A DNA stretch of 64,000 bases from Luteibaculum sp964627445 (GTDB lineage Bacteria > Bacteroidota > Bacteroidia > Flavobacteriales_D > Luteibaculaceae). Every line of letters begins with the position of its first letter. The stretch's first letter is position 1. The DNA lies in assembly GCA_964627445.1 (NCBI GenBank), contig CAZVJF010000001.1:62001-126000 (forward strand). The letters are read 5' to 3'. Made by a program: the position numbers and the translations under genes. Under the pieces are notes generated by a model, which was not told the DNA's origin, searched no databases, and saw nothing but the letters and a program-made list of their open reading frames with translations. Positions 55,287 to 64,000 of the stretch are shown piece by piece.

Positions 55287-57350
55287 ATGAATCTTTCAAA
55301 GGCCACGGCACTTCTTTTGCTGTTAACATTGTATTCCAGCTTTAGCTTTTCCCAAAATTATTTCGGATCTAATCCAGTTCTTGAAGAAATTTACAAGGCT
55401 AACCCAGAGCTAAGAGCTGCGGATGAAAAGGAACGTGAACACCTGCTATCGGAATTTAAAAAATACCGCCCGCAAACCAAGTCAGACGGCTTTACGATCC
55501 CTGTAGTTGTTCATATCATTTCGCACCCATCCATACCCGAGAGCAATATCTCTGATGCTCAAGTGTACCAAGCCATCCAAGAAACTAACCTACGGCTTAA
55601 AGGAGAGCATCCAGAATCTGCAGATGTAATTCCAGAGTTCCAGCCTATAATGGGTTCGGCTGATATCCAGTTAAAACTAGCTACAAGGGACCCCAATGGG
55701 GATTGCACCAATGGGATCATCAGATACAGTCAGATATTTGAAGATAACGCTGGGGACAGAGCAATAACGGAAAGTAGAAAATGGGATCAGTCAAAGTATT
55801 TCAATATTTTTGTTGTCCTCAGAATTGCGAGTGGGGCTGCTGTTTACAGTTTTAACCCAGGACCATCAATAAACGGCAACCCGAGGCCGCTTCACCTTGT
55901 TATAAACTACCAATATTTCGGATCCACAGGTACCTCTAATTCCAAACACTCCTTTCTATTTACTCAAAAAATAGCTAACTCGCTCGGACTATCACATATT
56001 TGGGGAAATACGAATTCCCCCGGAGAGCAAGAGAACTGTAGCCGTGATGATGGTTTAGAAGACACCCCAAATTGTACAGGAAATCCGGATTTTAGCTTTA
56101 CTGACAACTGCGATTTAGGCAGAACAACTTGTGGAACATTAGATAATGTGCAAAATTTCATGGACTATGGTTCTTGCCAAATCATGTTTACCAAGGATCA
56201 GTGCGATTTTATGCAGTTCACCCTATTGCAGGAAAATTATAATATCCATTCACTATGGCAACCCGAAAATTTGATTGCAACAGGTACTGACTACGATAGT
56301 CTAGCAACTGATTATCTATGTAAAGCAGATTTTAACACCATTGGATCTCGCCACTGGACTGGAATACCTATTGGGTTATTGGATAAGTCCTATTACGCTG
56401 TAGATACTTGGGAATGGAATTTCCCAGGTGCTATGATGGAATCGGATACGGTTCAAAATCCTACCGTTATTTACAATAATCCGGGTGTATACAACATTAG
56501 TTTAACTGCAGGTTACCAATCCCAAGAAGACTCACATACTCAGTCAATCCAAGTTTTTGAGTCCCCGTTCTTCGCTCCATTCATTGAAAGATTCGACAAC
56601 AACCATATTGACTCTTTAATGTTTTTTGAAAAGAGATCCCTTGTTGGTGATCAGGGTTGGCAATCATCGGATATTGGTTTTGATGATGACAAATCAATTT
56701 ACATAAATGCCTTCCAGAAAACCGTATCTGATTCTGGTTTGACCGATGAACTAATCTCGGGCCCAATAAACATCAGTAATCTTACTGAACCAACTGTTGG
56801 CTTTGAATATGCTTACGCTAACAATGGAGAGAAAACAGTAGGAAGCACCCTTGTATTAAGTTGTTCCTATGACTACGGTAGATCTTTTATTCCACTTGAT
56901 ACGCTTTGGGGTGAAGAATTGGTCACCGCAGAAGTATCAGACTCCGAAGAGTTCATCCCAAGCAACAGTGACTGGAAAACGAACATAAACGAGATCACTC
57001 TTGATGACACCGTTGAGTACGTCATGTTAAAACTAGATTTCACCCATATCAATGGAAACAACATTTTTGTAGACAACTTCAGGGTGAAAGACTTCAGCAC
57101 TATTAATATCGGAGAGTTCAAGAAGAAAGACATCACTCTATTCCCAAACCCTACATCCGACATCCTTTATTTTCGCGGCCAGCACGTAACAACAATCTCA
57201 GTTTTATCACTGCATGGAAAACATTTAACAACAGAGCAAAACGAAAGTGGATTAAACCAGGTAGATTTATCAGCTTTTCAGCCTGGCATCTATTTTATAG
57301 AGCTCGAAGGAGATTTTGGACTGGCCCGAAAAAAAATACTAAAGCTCTAG
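55287..57350 (+). CDS. Secreted M43-like protein with lost zinc-binding site, PKD and T9SS domains
   Basis: A 687-residue secreted protein. Signal peptide 1-22; M43/pappalysin-like domain about 60-310; PKD domain about 365-430 (WEWNFPGA ... NPGVYNISLTAGY); a beta-sandwich of about 200 residues; T9SS type A sorting domain 612-687. Where M43 has HExxHxxGLxH the sequence reads T-Q-K-I-A-N-SLGLS-H (Q227, K228, N231, H237): two zinc ligands and the catalytic Glu are lost, while CSRDDGLEDTPN and the Met-turn FMDYG (291-295) remain. So it is probably not an active protease. The gene is AT-rich against its neighbours. Confidence 0.85.
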   Translation: MNLSKATALLLLLTLYSSFSFSQNYFGSNPVLEEIYKANPELRAADEKEREHLLSEFKKYRPQTKSDGFTIPVVVHIISHPSIPESNISDAQVYQAIQETNLRLKGEHPESADVIPEFQPIMGSADIQLKLATRDPNGDCTNGIIRYSQIFEDNAGDRAITESRKWDQSKYFNIFVVLRIASGAAVYSFNPGPSINGNPRPLHLVINYQYFGSTGTSNSKHSFLFTQKIANSLGLSHIWGNTNSPGEQENCSRDDGLEDTPNCTGNPDFSFTDNCDLGRTTCGTLDNVQNFMDYGSCQIMFTKDQCDFMQFTLLQENYNIHSLWQPENLIATGTDYDSLATDYLCKADFNTIGSRHWTGIPIGLLDKSYYAVDTWEWNFPGAMMESDTVQNPTVIYNNPGVYNISLTAGYQSQEDSHTQSIQVFESPFFAPFIERFDNNHIDSLMFFEKRSLVGDQGWQSSDIGFDDDKSIYINAFQKTVSDSGLTDELISGPINISNLTEPTVGFEYAYANNGEKTVGSTLVLSCSYDYGRSFIPLDTLWGEELVTAEVSDSEEFIPSNSDWKTNINEITLDDTVEYVMLKLDFTHINGNNIFVDNFRVKDFSTINIGEFKKKDITLFPNPTSDILYFRGQHVTTISVLSLHGKHLTTEQNESGLNQVDLSAFQPGIYFIELEGDFGLARKKILKL

Positions 57351-57393
57351 CCTGAATTAAGAAATAAGCTTGAAACTAAATAACAGAAGCACA

Positions 57394-57422
57394 AAAAAGC
57401 CACCTCAAATGGGTGGCTTTTT
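57394..57422. terminator. Bidirectional terminator
   Basis: AAAAAGCCACC (57394-57404) pairs perfectly with GGTGGCTTTTT (57412-57422), loop TCAAATG. The A and T runs at both sides serve the T9SS gene on the plus strand and the aconitase on the minus strand. Confidence 0.85.
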
Positions 57423-57452
57423 ACTGGCTATAACGCTATTCAAGCTTTAGCT

Positions 57453-59723
57453 TTACTTATTCAACTTCTTGATAAGGTTGAGAGCCGAACCTTCTTTAAA
57501 CCAGGCTATTTGCGTATCGTTATAGGTGTGGTTTACCTTGATGGTCTCCTTGCTGCCATCGGCATGCACTACCTCAATATGCATAGGTTTGTCTTCTGCA
57601 AACTGGTCTAAGTCTAAGAAGTTAAATGTGTCGTCTTCTTGGATTTTATCGTAATCGTTTTCGTTGGCAAACGTAAGTGCCAACATCCCCTGTTTTTTCA
57701 GGTTGGTTTCGTGGATGCGGGCAAATGACTTTACAATAACCGCTTTTACTCCCAGGTGTCTGGGCTCCATGGCCGCATGCTCTCGCGATGATCCTTCACC
57801 GTAGTTATGGTCTCCTACTACTACGGTAGGAACTCCTGCCGCCTTGTACTGGCGTTGGGTAGCAGGAACCTCTCCATAACTTCCATCCAATTGGTTCTTT
57901 ACCTTGTTGGTTTCTTTATTAAACGCGTTTACCGCACCAATAAGGCAGTTATTGGAGATGTTATCGAGGTGACCACGATAGCGCAACCACGGTCCCGCCA
58001 TAGAAATGTGGTCTGTGGTACACTTGCCAAAGGCTTTAATTAAGAGTTTGGCTCCAGTAATATTTTTACCGTCCCATGGCTCAAATCCTTCTAACAGTTG
58101 CAAGCGCTCCGAGTCGGGTTTCACCTTTACTTCCACCGAAGAACCGTCTTTGGCTGGAGCTTGGTAACCGTTGTCCTCTACGTCAAAACCCAGTTCAGGA
58201 AGCTCTATACCTTTAGGGCCTTCCAGGCGCACCTCTTCGCCATCTTCATTTACCAGCGTATCGGTAAGCGGGTTAAAGTCTAAACGACCCGCAATGGCCA
58301 TGGCGGCTACCAATTCAGGCGATCCTACAAAAGCATGGGTATTGGGGTTACCATCGGCTCGTTTGGAGAAGTTGCGGTTAAAGGAGTGCACAATGGTGTT
58401 TTTCTTTTGCTCATCGGCACCTTTTCTATCCCACTGGCCAATGCAGGGCCCGCAGGCGTTGGTGAATATGGTAGCCTCTAAGTCTTTAAAGGCATTGAGC
58501 ACACCATCGCGTTCTGCGGTAAAGCGCACTTGCTCCGATCCTGGATTGATTCCAAACTCGGCCTTGGTTTTTAATTTCTTTTCTACCGCCTGGCGGGCAA
58601 TAGACTCGGCACGGGTTAAATCTTCGTAGGAAGAGTTGGTACACGATCCTATCAAGCCCCATTCCACTTCTAGTGGCCAATCGTTTTTCTTGGCTTCCTC
58701 GCCCAGTTTGGAGATGGGCGTTGCAATATCTGGAGAAAAGGGTCCATTCAAGTGCGGCTCTAGGGTATCTAAATCTATTTCAATCACCTGATCGAAGTGT
58801 TGTTCTGGATTGGCATACACTTCATCATCCCCGGTAAGGTGCTCGCGAATTCCGTTGGCTAGGTCGGCTACTTCTGCCCTACCCGTTGCGCGAAGGTAGC
58901 GCTCCATGCTGTCATCGTATCCGAAGGTAGAAGTGGTAGCGCCTATTTCCGCGCCCATATTGCAGATAGTACCTTTACCGGTGCAGCTCATGCTTTTGGC
59001 ACCTTCGCCAAAGTACTCCACAATGCAGCCGGTTCCTCCTTTCACGGTAAGGATTCCAGCTACCTTTAAGATCACGTCTTTGGGAGCCGTCCAGCCGCTC
59101 ATTTTACCCGTGAGTTTCACCCCAATGAGCTTGGGAAATTTCAGCTCCCAGGGCATACCGGCCATCACATCCACGGCATCGGCTCCACCAACACCTATGG
59201 CCACCATACCCAAGCCACCTGCATTTACGGTGTGGGAGTCGGTACCTATCATCATTCCACCCGGAAAGGCGTAGTTTTCTAAAACCACCTGGTGGATAAT
59301 TCCAGCACCGGGTTTCCAGAAGCCAATTCCATATTTATTAGAAACGCTTTCTAGGAAATTAAAAACCTCAGAGCTTTTATTAAAAGCTTCTTGTAAGTCT
59401 TTGTCGGCTCCTAGTTTCGCCTGGATGAGGTGATCGCAATGCACCGTAGAGGGCACGGCAGTTTTATCGCGGCCCGCTTGCATAAATTGCAACAAAGCCA
59501 TCTGGGCCGTAGCATCTTGCATGGCCACACGATCGGGATCAAAATCTACATAGGACTTTCCGCGTGTAAACGCTTCTTTGGCTTCGCCATCCCACAGGTG
59601 GCTGTACAGTATTTTTTCGGATAAGGTTAGCGGCTTGTTCACCACTTTTCTAGCAGCTTCCAGCCTTTTTGGAATGCGGTCGTACACCGCCTTTATCATA
59701 TCTAAGTCAAAAACGTGGCTCAT
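57453..59723 (-). CDS. acnA: Aconitate hydratase, mitochondrial-type AcnA family
   Basis: A 756-residue iron-sulfur hydratase that converts citrate to isocitrate. The [4Fe-4S] cysteines are in GSCTNSS and FTNACGPCIGQW; HCDHLIQA, GTDSHTVNAGGLG and GEGSSREHAAMEPRHLG are the other family marks. Sequence closely follows the mitochondrial aconitase group rather than E. coli AcnA. The ATG at 59723 is preferred to 59786. It lies downstream of acnB in the same direction, with its own transcription likely because of the terminator between them. Confidence 0.93.
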   Translation of the reverse strand: MSHVFDLDMIKAVYDRIPKRLEAARKVVNKPLTLSEKILYSHLWDGEAKEAFTRGKSYVDFDPDRVAMQDATAQMALLQFMQAGRDKTAVPSTVHCDHLIQAKLGADKDLQEAFNKSSEVFNFLESVSNKYGIGFWKPGAGIIHQVVLENYAFPGGMMIGTDSHTVNAGGLGMVAIGVGGADAVDVMAGMPWELKFPKLIGVKLTGKMSGWTAPKDVILKVAGILTVKGGTGCIVEYFGEGAKSMSCTGKGTICNMGAEIGATTSTFGYDDSMERYLRATGRAEVADLANGIREHLTGDDEVYANPEQHFDQVIEIDLDTLEPHLNGPFSPDIATPISKLGEEAKKNDWPLEVEWGLIGSCTNSSYEDLTRAESIARQAVEKKLKTKAEFGINPGSEQVRFTAERDGVLNAFKDLEATIFTNACGPCIGQWDRKGADEQKKNTIVHSFNRNFSKRADGNPNTHAFVGSPELVAAMAIAGRLDFNPLTDTLVNEDGEEVRLEGPKGIELPELGFDVEDNGYQAPAKDGSSVEVKVKPDSERLQLLEGFEPWDGKNITGAKLLIKAFGKCTTDHISMAGPWLRYRGHLDNISNNCLIGAVNAFNKETNKVKNQLDGSYGEVPATQRQYKAAGVPTVVVGDHNYGEGSSREHAAMEPRHLGVKAVIVKSFARIHETNLKKQGMLALTFANENDYDKIQEDDTFNFLDLDQFAEDKPMHIEVVHADGSKETIKVNHTYNDTQIAWFKEGSALNLIKKLNK

Positions 59724-59849
59724 AGTCTTTCTTTGGGTTTGGCCTAAAATACAACAAGGGCCAGTTTGTACCAACTTTGGAAGCATGACAAATGTTAAAT
59801 GGCCTGATGCAAACTACTGGCACAAAAAAAGACGCTGGAAAGGGCAAAA

Positions 59850-59878
59850 AAAACCCGAGACGATCCGCCTCGGGTTTT
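59850..59878 (-). terminator. Terminator between acnB and acnA
   Basis: AAAACCCGAG (59850-59859) pairs perfectly with CTCGGGTTTT (59869-59878); on the minus strand it is followed by a run of eight T. It lies about 20 bases past the acnB stop. Confidence 0.85.
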
Positions 59879-59899
59879 ACATTTGCAAAAGCAATGCGC

Positions 59900-62680
59900 T
59901 TACGCCATCACCAAACTCTTCTCGGTAGGCTTAAACTTAGTTAAGACAATACCATCCACGGCTGCTTCGTACTCTTCCATGGTTGGGGTGCGCCCTAAAA
60001 TGGTAGACAATACCACTACTGGTGTTGATGAAAGTAAAGACTCTCCCTTTTTCTCATTGGAGTCTTTTACCACACGGCCCTGGAACAAGCGCGTAGAAGT
60101 AGCCATTACCGTATCACCGGGCTCTGCTTTTTCCTGGTTACCCATACACAGGTTACAACCGGGGCGCTCTAGGTACAACATGTTCTCGTATTTGGTTCTT
60201 GCCAAACCTTTGGGTGCATTGTCGTCAAACACAAAGCCAGAGTATTTTTCCAATACTTCCCAATCGCCTTCGGCTTTAAGTTCATCTACTATGTTGTAGG
60301 TTGGAGGTGCTACTACTAGCGGAGCTTTAAACTCCACTTTACCCTGTTGCGCTTCAATGTTCTTTAACATTTGCGCTAAGATTTTCATATCGCCTTTGTG
60401 TACCATGCACGATCCTACAAATCCAAGATCTACCTTTTTGGCACCACCGTAATACGATAAAGGACGGATGGTATCGTGGGTGTAGCGCTTACTTACGTCT
60501 TCGTTGTTTACGTCTGGGTCTGCAATCATAGGCTCGGCAATCTGATCTAGATCTACCACCACCTCTGCGTAATACTTGGCGCTAGCATCGGGCTTAATAG
60601 CAGGCTTAATACCCGTTTTTACTTCCTGTATTCTGTTATTGGCTTTATCTACCAAGCCTTGCAGTACCTGCTTGTCGTTATCCATACCCTTATCAATCAT
60701 GATTTGGATACGATCTCTGGCAATCTCTAAAGATTCAATTAGGGTTTCGTCCTCCGAAATACAGATAGAAGCTTTGGCTTTCATCTCCGCAGTCCAGTCG
60801 GTGAAGGTAAAGGCCTGGTCAGATGTTAGCGTACCAATGTGAACTTCAATTACACGGCCTTGGAACACGTTTTCGCCACCAAACTGCTTTAGCATTTGCT
60901 GTTGGGTTGCGTGTACCACATCGCGGAAATCCATGTAGCTGCGCATGTTGCCTTTAAAGGTTACTTTAACCGATTCGGGTATCGGCATGGATGCTTCTCC
61001 TGTTGCCAGGGCCAGCGCTACGGTACCAGAGTCGGCACCAAATGCTACCCCTTTAGACATCCGTGTGTGCGAGTCACCCCCGATAATGATGGCCCAATCG
61101 TCTATGGTAATATCGTTGAGCACCTTGTGAATTACATCGGTAAGGGCATGGTATTTTCCTTTGGGATCCCGTGCAGTGATCAAACCAAAGTCATTCATAA
61201 ACTTCATTAGTTTAGGAATGTTGGCCTTGGACTTATCATCCCACACTGAGGCGGTATGGCACCCGGATTGGTAAGCCCCATCTACAATAGGAGAAATTAC
61301 CGTAGCCGCCATGGCTTCTAGCTCCTGAGAAGTCATCAACCCGGTGGTATCCTGAGATCCTACAATATTCACTTCCACCCTTACATCGGATCCTGCGTGT
61401 AGCGTTTTGCCGGGTGTGGTTCCTACTGCGTTTTTATTAAATATTTTTTCTACTGCGGTCAACCCTTGTCCTTCGACAGAAACCTCTTTAGAAGGTGCGT
61501 ATACAGCTGGAATTTCTTTGCCCAAGATGTTGCACGCAATGGTTTGCAGTTTCTTACCAAAAACTACGGCATAGGATCCACCTGCTTTAATAAACTCCAT
61601 TTTCTGAGGAGTAAGCGCTGCAGAAATATCCTTAAGCTCCTGGTCTCCGTTGTAGAGCTTTTTGGTTTTGGTATTAATGGTTAGTACCGTGCCAGTTTCC
61701 ACCGAGTACTTTTGCTCCAATACGGGATCGCCATTGGCATCAACTACCGTGTTGCCCTCTGCATCTTTTTTCGGTACCCAGTTTTTTAGATCAATACCAA
61801 TTCCACCCGTAACCCCAACGGTAGTTAAGAAGATGGGAGAAATGCCATTGGTTCCCGCAATAATGGGTGCGATATTGATAAAGGGTACGTATGGACTTGC
61901 TTGGACCCCTGTCCACAACGCCACGTTGTTTACCCCAGACATACGCGAAGATCCTACCCCCATGGTACCTTTCTCGGCAATCAACATCACGCGCTTATCG
62001 GGGTGCTTTTCTTTGAGGGCGGTAAGCTCTTGCTGCATCTCTTTGTTGTGCTCAAAAATGCACTGACCGTGCAGCTCTCTATCGGAACGCGAGTGTGCAT
62101 CGGCACCTGGAGAAAGCAAGTCTGTGGAGATATCACCTGTTCCTGCAATAAAAGTTACGATGTCTACCTTCTCTTCTACTTCCGGAAGTTTTGTAAAAAA
62201 CTCTGCATTCGCATAGCTTTCTAAAAGCTCGGCAGCTACCGTGTTTCCAGCTTTGTACGCTTTCTCCAAACGCTCGGTATCGGCTTCGTACAAAAACACC
62301 TGTGTTTTTAATACCTCGGCAGCTTGTTTAGCTAATTCGGGCTGATCTCCTAAAGCAATATCCAGCAAAACCTCGATAGAAGGTCCGCCTTTCATGTGAG
62401 AAAGTAATTCGAATGCAAATTTTGGGGTAATTTCTGCCACTAGTTCATTCCCCAAAATGATCTCTTTTAAAAACTGTGCTTTAACGCCTGCAGATTCGGT
62501 AGTACCTGGAACTACGTTATAGATGAAGAATTTCAGTGAATCGGCTCTATGCTCGTGGTTTACATCCTTGATTTGGGCTATTATTTCTGATAAAAGTGCT
62601 CCACTTTCAATGGGTTTCGGATGTAGATTCTGAGCTTTTCTAGCTTCAATTTCCTGTAGATATTCTTCGTAAAGGCGCAT
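59900..62680 (-). CDS. acnB: Bifunctional aconitate hydratase 2 / 2-methylisocitrate dehydratase AcnB
   Basis: A 926-residue AcnB-family enzyme for citrate/isocitrate, also reported for 2-methylisocitrate. AcnB carries an N-terminal HEAT-like domain (about 1-160), a swivel domain, then the iron-sulfur domains with cysteine motifs LGFVGSCMVHKGD and RPGCNLCMGNQEKA. Conserved GDSHTRMSKGVAFGADSGTVALA and SSRMSGVNNVALWTG also present. Longer than E. coli AcnB (865) by inserted segments, as in other Bacteroidetes. Full consensus promoter upstream. Confidence 0.95.
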   Translation of the reverse strand: MRLYEEYLQEIEARKAQNLHPKPIESGALLSEIIAQIKDVNHEHRADSLKFFIYNVVPGTTESAGVKAQFLKEIILGNELVAEITPKFAFELLSHMKGGPSIEVLLDIALGDQPELAKQAAEVLKTQVFLYEADTERLEKAYKAGNTVAAELLESYANAEFFTKLPEVEEKVDIVTFIAGTGDISTDLLSPGADAHSRSDRELHGQCIFEHNKEMQQELTALKEKHPDKRVMLIAEKGTMGVGSSRMSGVNNVALWTGVQASPYVPFINIAPIIAGTNGISPIFLTTVGVTGGIGIDLKNWVPKKDAEGNTVVDANGDPVLEQKYSVETGTVLTINTKTKKLYNGDQELKDISAALTPQKMEFIKAGGSYAVVFGKKLQTIACNILGKEIPAVYAPSKEVSVEGQGLTAVEKIFNKNAVGTTPGKTLHAGSDVRVEVNIVGSQDTTGLMTSQELEAMAATVISPIVDGAYQSGCHTASVWDDKSKANIPKLMKFMNDFGLITARDPKGKYHALTDVIHKVLNDITIDDWAIIIGGDSHTRMSKGVAFGADSGTVALALATGEASMPIPESVKVTFKGNMRSYMDFRDVVHATQQQMLKQFGGENVFQGRVIEVHIGTLTSDQAFTFTDWTAEMKAKASICISEDETLIESLEIARDRIQIMIDKGMDNDKQVLQGLVDKANNRIQEVKTGIKPAIKPDASAKYYAEVVVDLDQIAEPMIADPDVNNEDVSKRYTHDTIRPLSYYGGAKKVDLGFVGSCMVHKGDMKILAQMLKNIEAQQGKVEFKAPLVVAPPTYNIVDELKAEGDWEVLEKYSGFVFDDNAPKGLARTKYENMLYLERPGCNLCMGNQEKAEPGDTVMATSTRLFQGRVVKDSNEKKGESLLSSTPVVVLSTILGRTPTMEEYEAAVDGIVLTKFKPTEKSLVMA

Positions 62681-62702
62681 ACACGTGGTTTTTAAAAGGT
62701 TG

Positions 62703-62733
62703 CAAAATTACGGATTGACGGGCTTTTTAGCAA
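62703..62733 (-). promoter_or_regulatory. acnB promoter TTG-N20-TAATTTTG
   Basis: On the minus strand, TTG (complement of 62731-62733), 20-base spacer, TAATTTTG (complement of 62703-62710), 22 bases before the start at 62680. Both elements are exact. Confidence 0.65.
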
Positions 62734-62890
62734 AAAGGCACTCTGGTGTACATTTAATTGAATCCATTATAAATAACCATTCAAGCTCTTACAGGCGCTC
62801 CCATCATTTGACCGATGGTGTAATTTGTTGCTGAAGTTTGTTTTTGCACGCTTATTTTCGTGCCACTGAAAGGACACCCGATATTGTATC

Positions 62891-64000
62891 ATGGCAAAAC
62901 TACCCGTAGAAAATTTTAAGGTTGCATTTCGCTCCATCAAAAGCCAACGTTTGCGTACAGCGCTAACCGTATTAATTATTGCTATCGGTATTATGGCTTT
63001 GGTGGGCATACTTACGGCAATTGACGCCATTAAAGGCAAGCTGAAGGATGATTTTGCCATGATGGGCGCCAACACCTTTAGCATTTCCTACCGCAACTTG
63101 CGCCTCAATCGCAGCGATGAGCGCAAAGAAAACCGCATGATTACCTATCGCGAAGCACAAGCCATTAAAGAGCGTTTCAACAACGAAATAGGCTTTGTTT
63201 CGGTAAACCAGACAGCATCGGGTGCAGCCACCTTAAAATACAAATCCAAAAAAACCAACCCCAACGTACGCATTATAGCAGCCGATGATAACTATCTGGC
63301 CACCACGGGCTACGAAATTGAAAAAGGCCGCAACATTACCATAACCGATGTGCAGCTTGCTAACAACGTAATACTGGTTGGACAAGATATTGTAGATGCA
63401 CTCTTTGACGGTGGTGAGGACCCAATAGGCAAAGAAATTCGAGCCGGAGCAGGGGTGTACCAAATCATTGGTGTACTCAAAAGCAAAGGAAACTCTATTG
63501 GCTTTAGTGGCGACAATCAGGCTCTGGTACCGATCTCTAATCTTCGGTTGAACTACGGCTTAGATAACAACAGCTACAACATTAGCATTATGGTGCACAA
63601 CACCATGAATTTAGATCCGGCCATAAGTGAAGCTACTGGTCTTTTTCGAATTATCAGAAAAGACCGACCCGGACAAGAAGCGTCTTTTGCCATTAGAAAG
63701 AGCGACCAAATTGCATCTTTTGTAATTGAACAACTCTCAGCCATCAGCATTATCGCAACGGCCATTGGTATCATTACGTTGCTAGGAGCTGCTATTGGTT
63801 TAATGAATATTATGCTGGTTTCTGTAAAAGAACGCACCAAAGAAATCGGAACCCGGAAAGCCATTGGTGCCACGGCCACCTTAATTCGCAATCAGTTTTT
63901 AGTAGAGTCTATTGTAATTGGTCAACTGGGAGGATTGGTCGGCATTATCCTGGGCATCATCATAGGCAACTTGGTATCTAAGTTTGTAGGTGGTGGTTTT
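62891..64000 (+). CDS. MacB/FtsX-like ABC transporter permease (cut by window edge)
   Basis: The first 370 codons are present and the frame is open to the right edge. An N-terminal helix (LTVLIIAIGIMALVGILTAID), a periplasmic MacB_PCD-type domain of about 220 residues, then FtsX-type helices starting SAISIIATAIGIITLLGAAIGLMNIMLVSVKERTKEIGTRKAIGA, the typical sequence before the cytoplasmic coupling helix. MacB-like permeases drive export of lipoproteins, peptides or drugs with a separate ATPase. The ATG at 62891 follows a near-consensus -7 (TATTTTCG, 62853-62860) with TTG 22 bases upstream of it. Confidence 0.9.
   Translation, partial: MAKLPVENFKVAFRSIKSQRLRTALTVLIIAIGIMALVGILTAIDAIKGKLKDDFAMMGANTFSISYRNLRLNRSDERKENRMITYREAQAIKERFNNEIGFVSVNQTASGAATLKYKSKKTNPNVRIIAADDNYLATTGYEIEKGRNITITDVQLANNVILVGQDIVDALFDGGEDPIGKEIRAGAGVYQIIGVLKSKGNSIGFSGDNQALVPISNLRLNYGLDNNSYNISIMVHNTMNLDPAISEATGLFRIIRKDRPGQEASFAIRKSDQIASFVIEQLSAISIIATAIGIITLLGAAIGLMNIMLVSVKERTKEIGTRKAIGATATLIRNQFLVESIVIGQLGGLVGIILGIIIGNLVSKFVGGGF

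Noticed and set aside
1..64000. CRISPR, prophage, transposon, toxin-antitoxin or restriction-modification system
   Set aside because: No regularly spaced repeats, transposase, integrase, Cas, methyltransferase or phage genes are visible; the only toxin-antitoxin-like item, the 47-residue ribbon-helix-helix gene, has an SPFH partner rather than a toxin.

Overview
The window reads as one stretch of chromosome from a marine-type Bacteroidetes bacterium, most likely Flavobacteriales. The grounds are: three secreted proteins with a C-terminal type IX secretion (T9SS type A) sorting domain; a tmRNA tag reading GENNYALAA; many promoters of the Bacteroidetes form TTG-N17-23-TAnnTTTG; almost no Shine-Dalgarno sites; LytTR-type two-component genes; and lipoproteins that rarely leave more than a few bases between neighbours. 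I see no phage, transposon, CRISPR array or integron. Apart from two AT-richer secreted-protein loci, it is core and housekeeping DNA.

Layout. 1-6070: a secreted protein cut by the window edge, a giant TPR protein, then FtsE-like ATPase, glycosyltransferase and murB. 6074-10388: a CDF metal exporter, rpe, a saccharopine-dehydrogenase-like enzyme, a fructosamine-kinase-family protein and tmRNA (ssrA). 10425-13547: a small secreted proline-rich membrane protein, murQ with two co-transcribed genes of unknown role, and a thioesterase. 13638-17581: two tandem PEGA-domain proteins with shared PWYL motifs in their tails, then an acyltransferase. 17574-24950: membrane and coiled-coil proteins, a protein made of four exact 25-residue repeats, an alpha/beta hydrolase, an SPFH protein with a 47-residue ribbon-helix-helix partner, a lipoprotein, and an MscS / DUF4870 / AIM24-like operon. 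25151-33730: a T9SS cargo protein with a TlpA-like lipoprotein, an RluA-type pseudouridine synthase, a LytS/LytTR pair with a TRIC-type channel, ACP phosphodiesterase and small hypotheticals. 33793-40291: MarR + YceI, a redox operon, an intact T9SS metalloprotease and an FN3 lipoprotein. 40348-50284: monomeric isocitrate dehydrogenase, Hsp20, a MORN-like protein, an ABC exporter, pirin and a DUF3857/transglutaminase protein. 50416-57350: the hemE / OmpA-like / UMF1 transporter / lhgO operon and a T9SS protein that looks like a dead M43 protease. 57453-64000: two adjacent aconitases of different families and the start of a MacB-like permease.

The genes group into short co-directional operons separated by very tight convergent junctions, many of them overlapping. 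The two aconitases, isocitrate dehydrogenase and L-2-hydroxyglutarate oxidase give a TCA-cycle theme; murB, murQ and FtsE a cell-wall theme. The most unusual observations are: (i) a recurring layout in which the -7 box ends 4-5 bases before the start codon, predicting leaderless or nearly leaderless mRNAs; (ii) an M43-like secreted protein that has lost the HExxH zinc site but kept the rest of the fold; (iii) the PWYL tail motifs of the PEGA pair; (iv) the perfect 25-residue repeat protein; (v) a 10-bp-arm palindrome over the SPFH start codon, next to a tiny ribbon-helix-helix gene. I did not find a clear multi-gene defence or mobile system.
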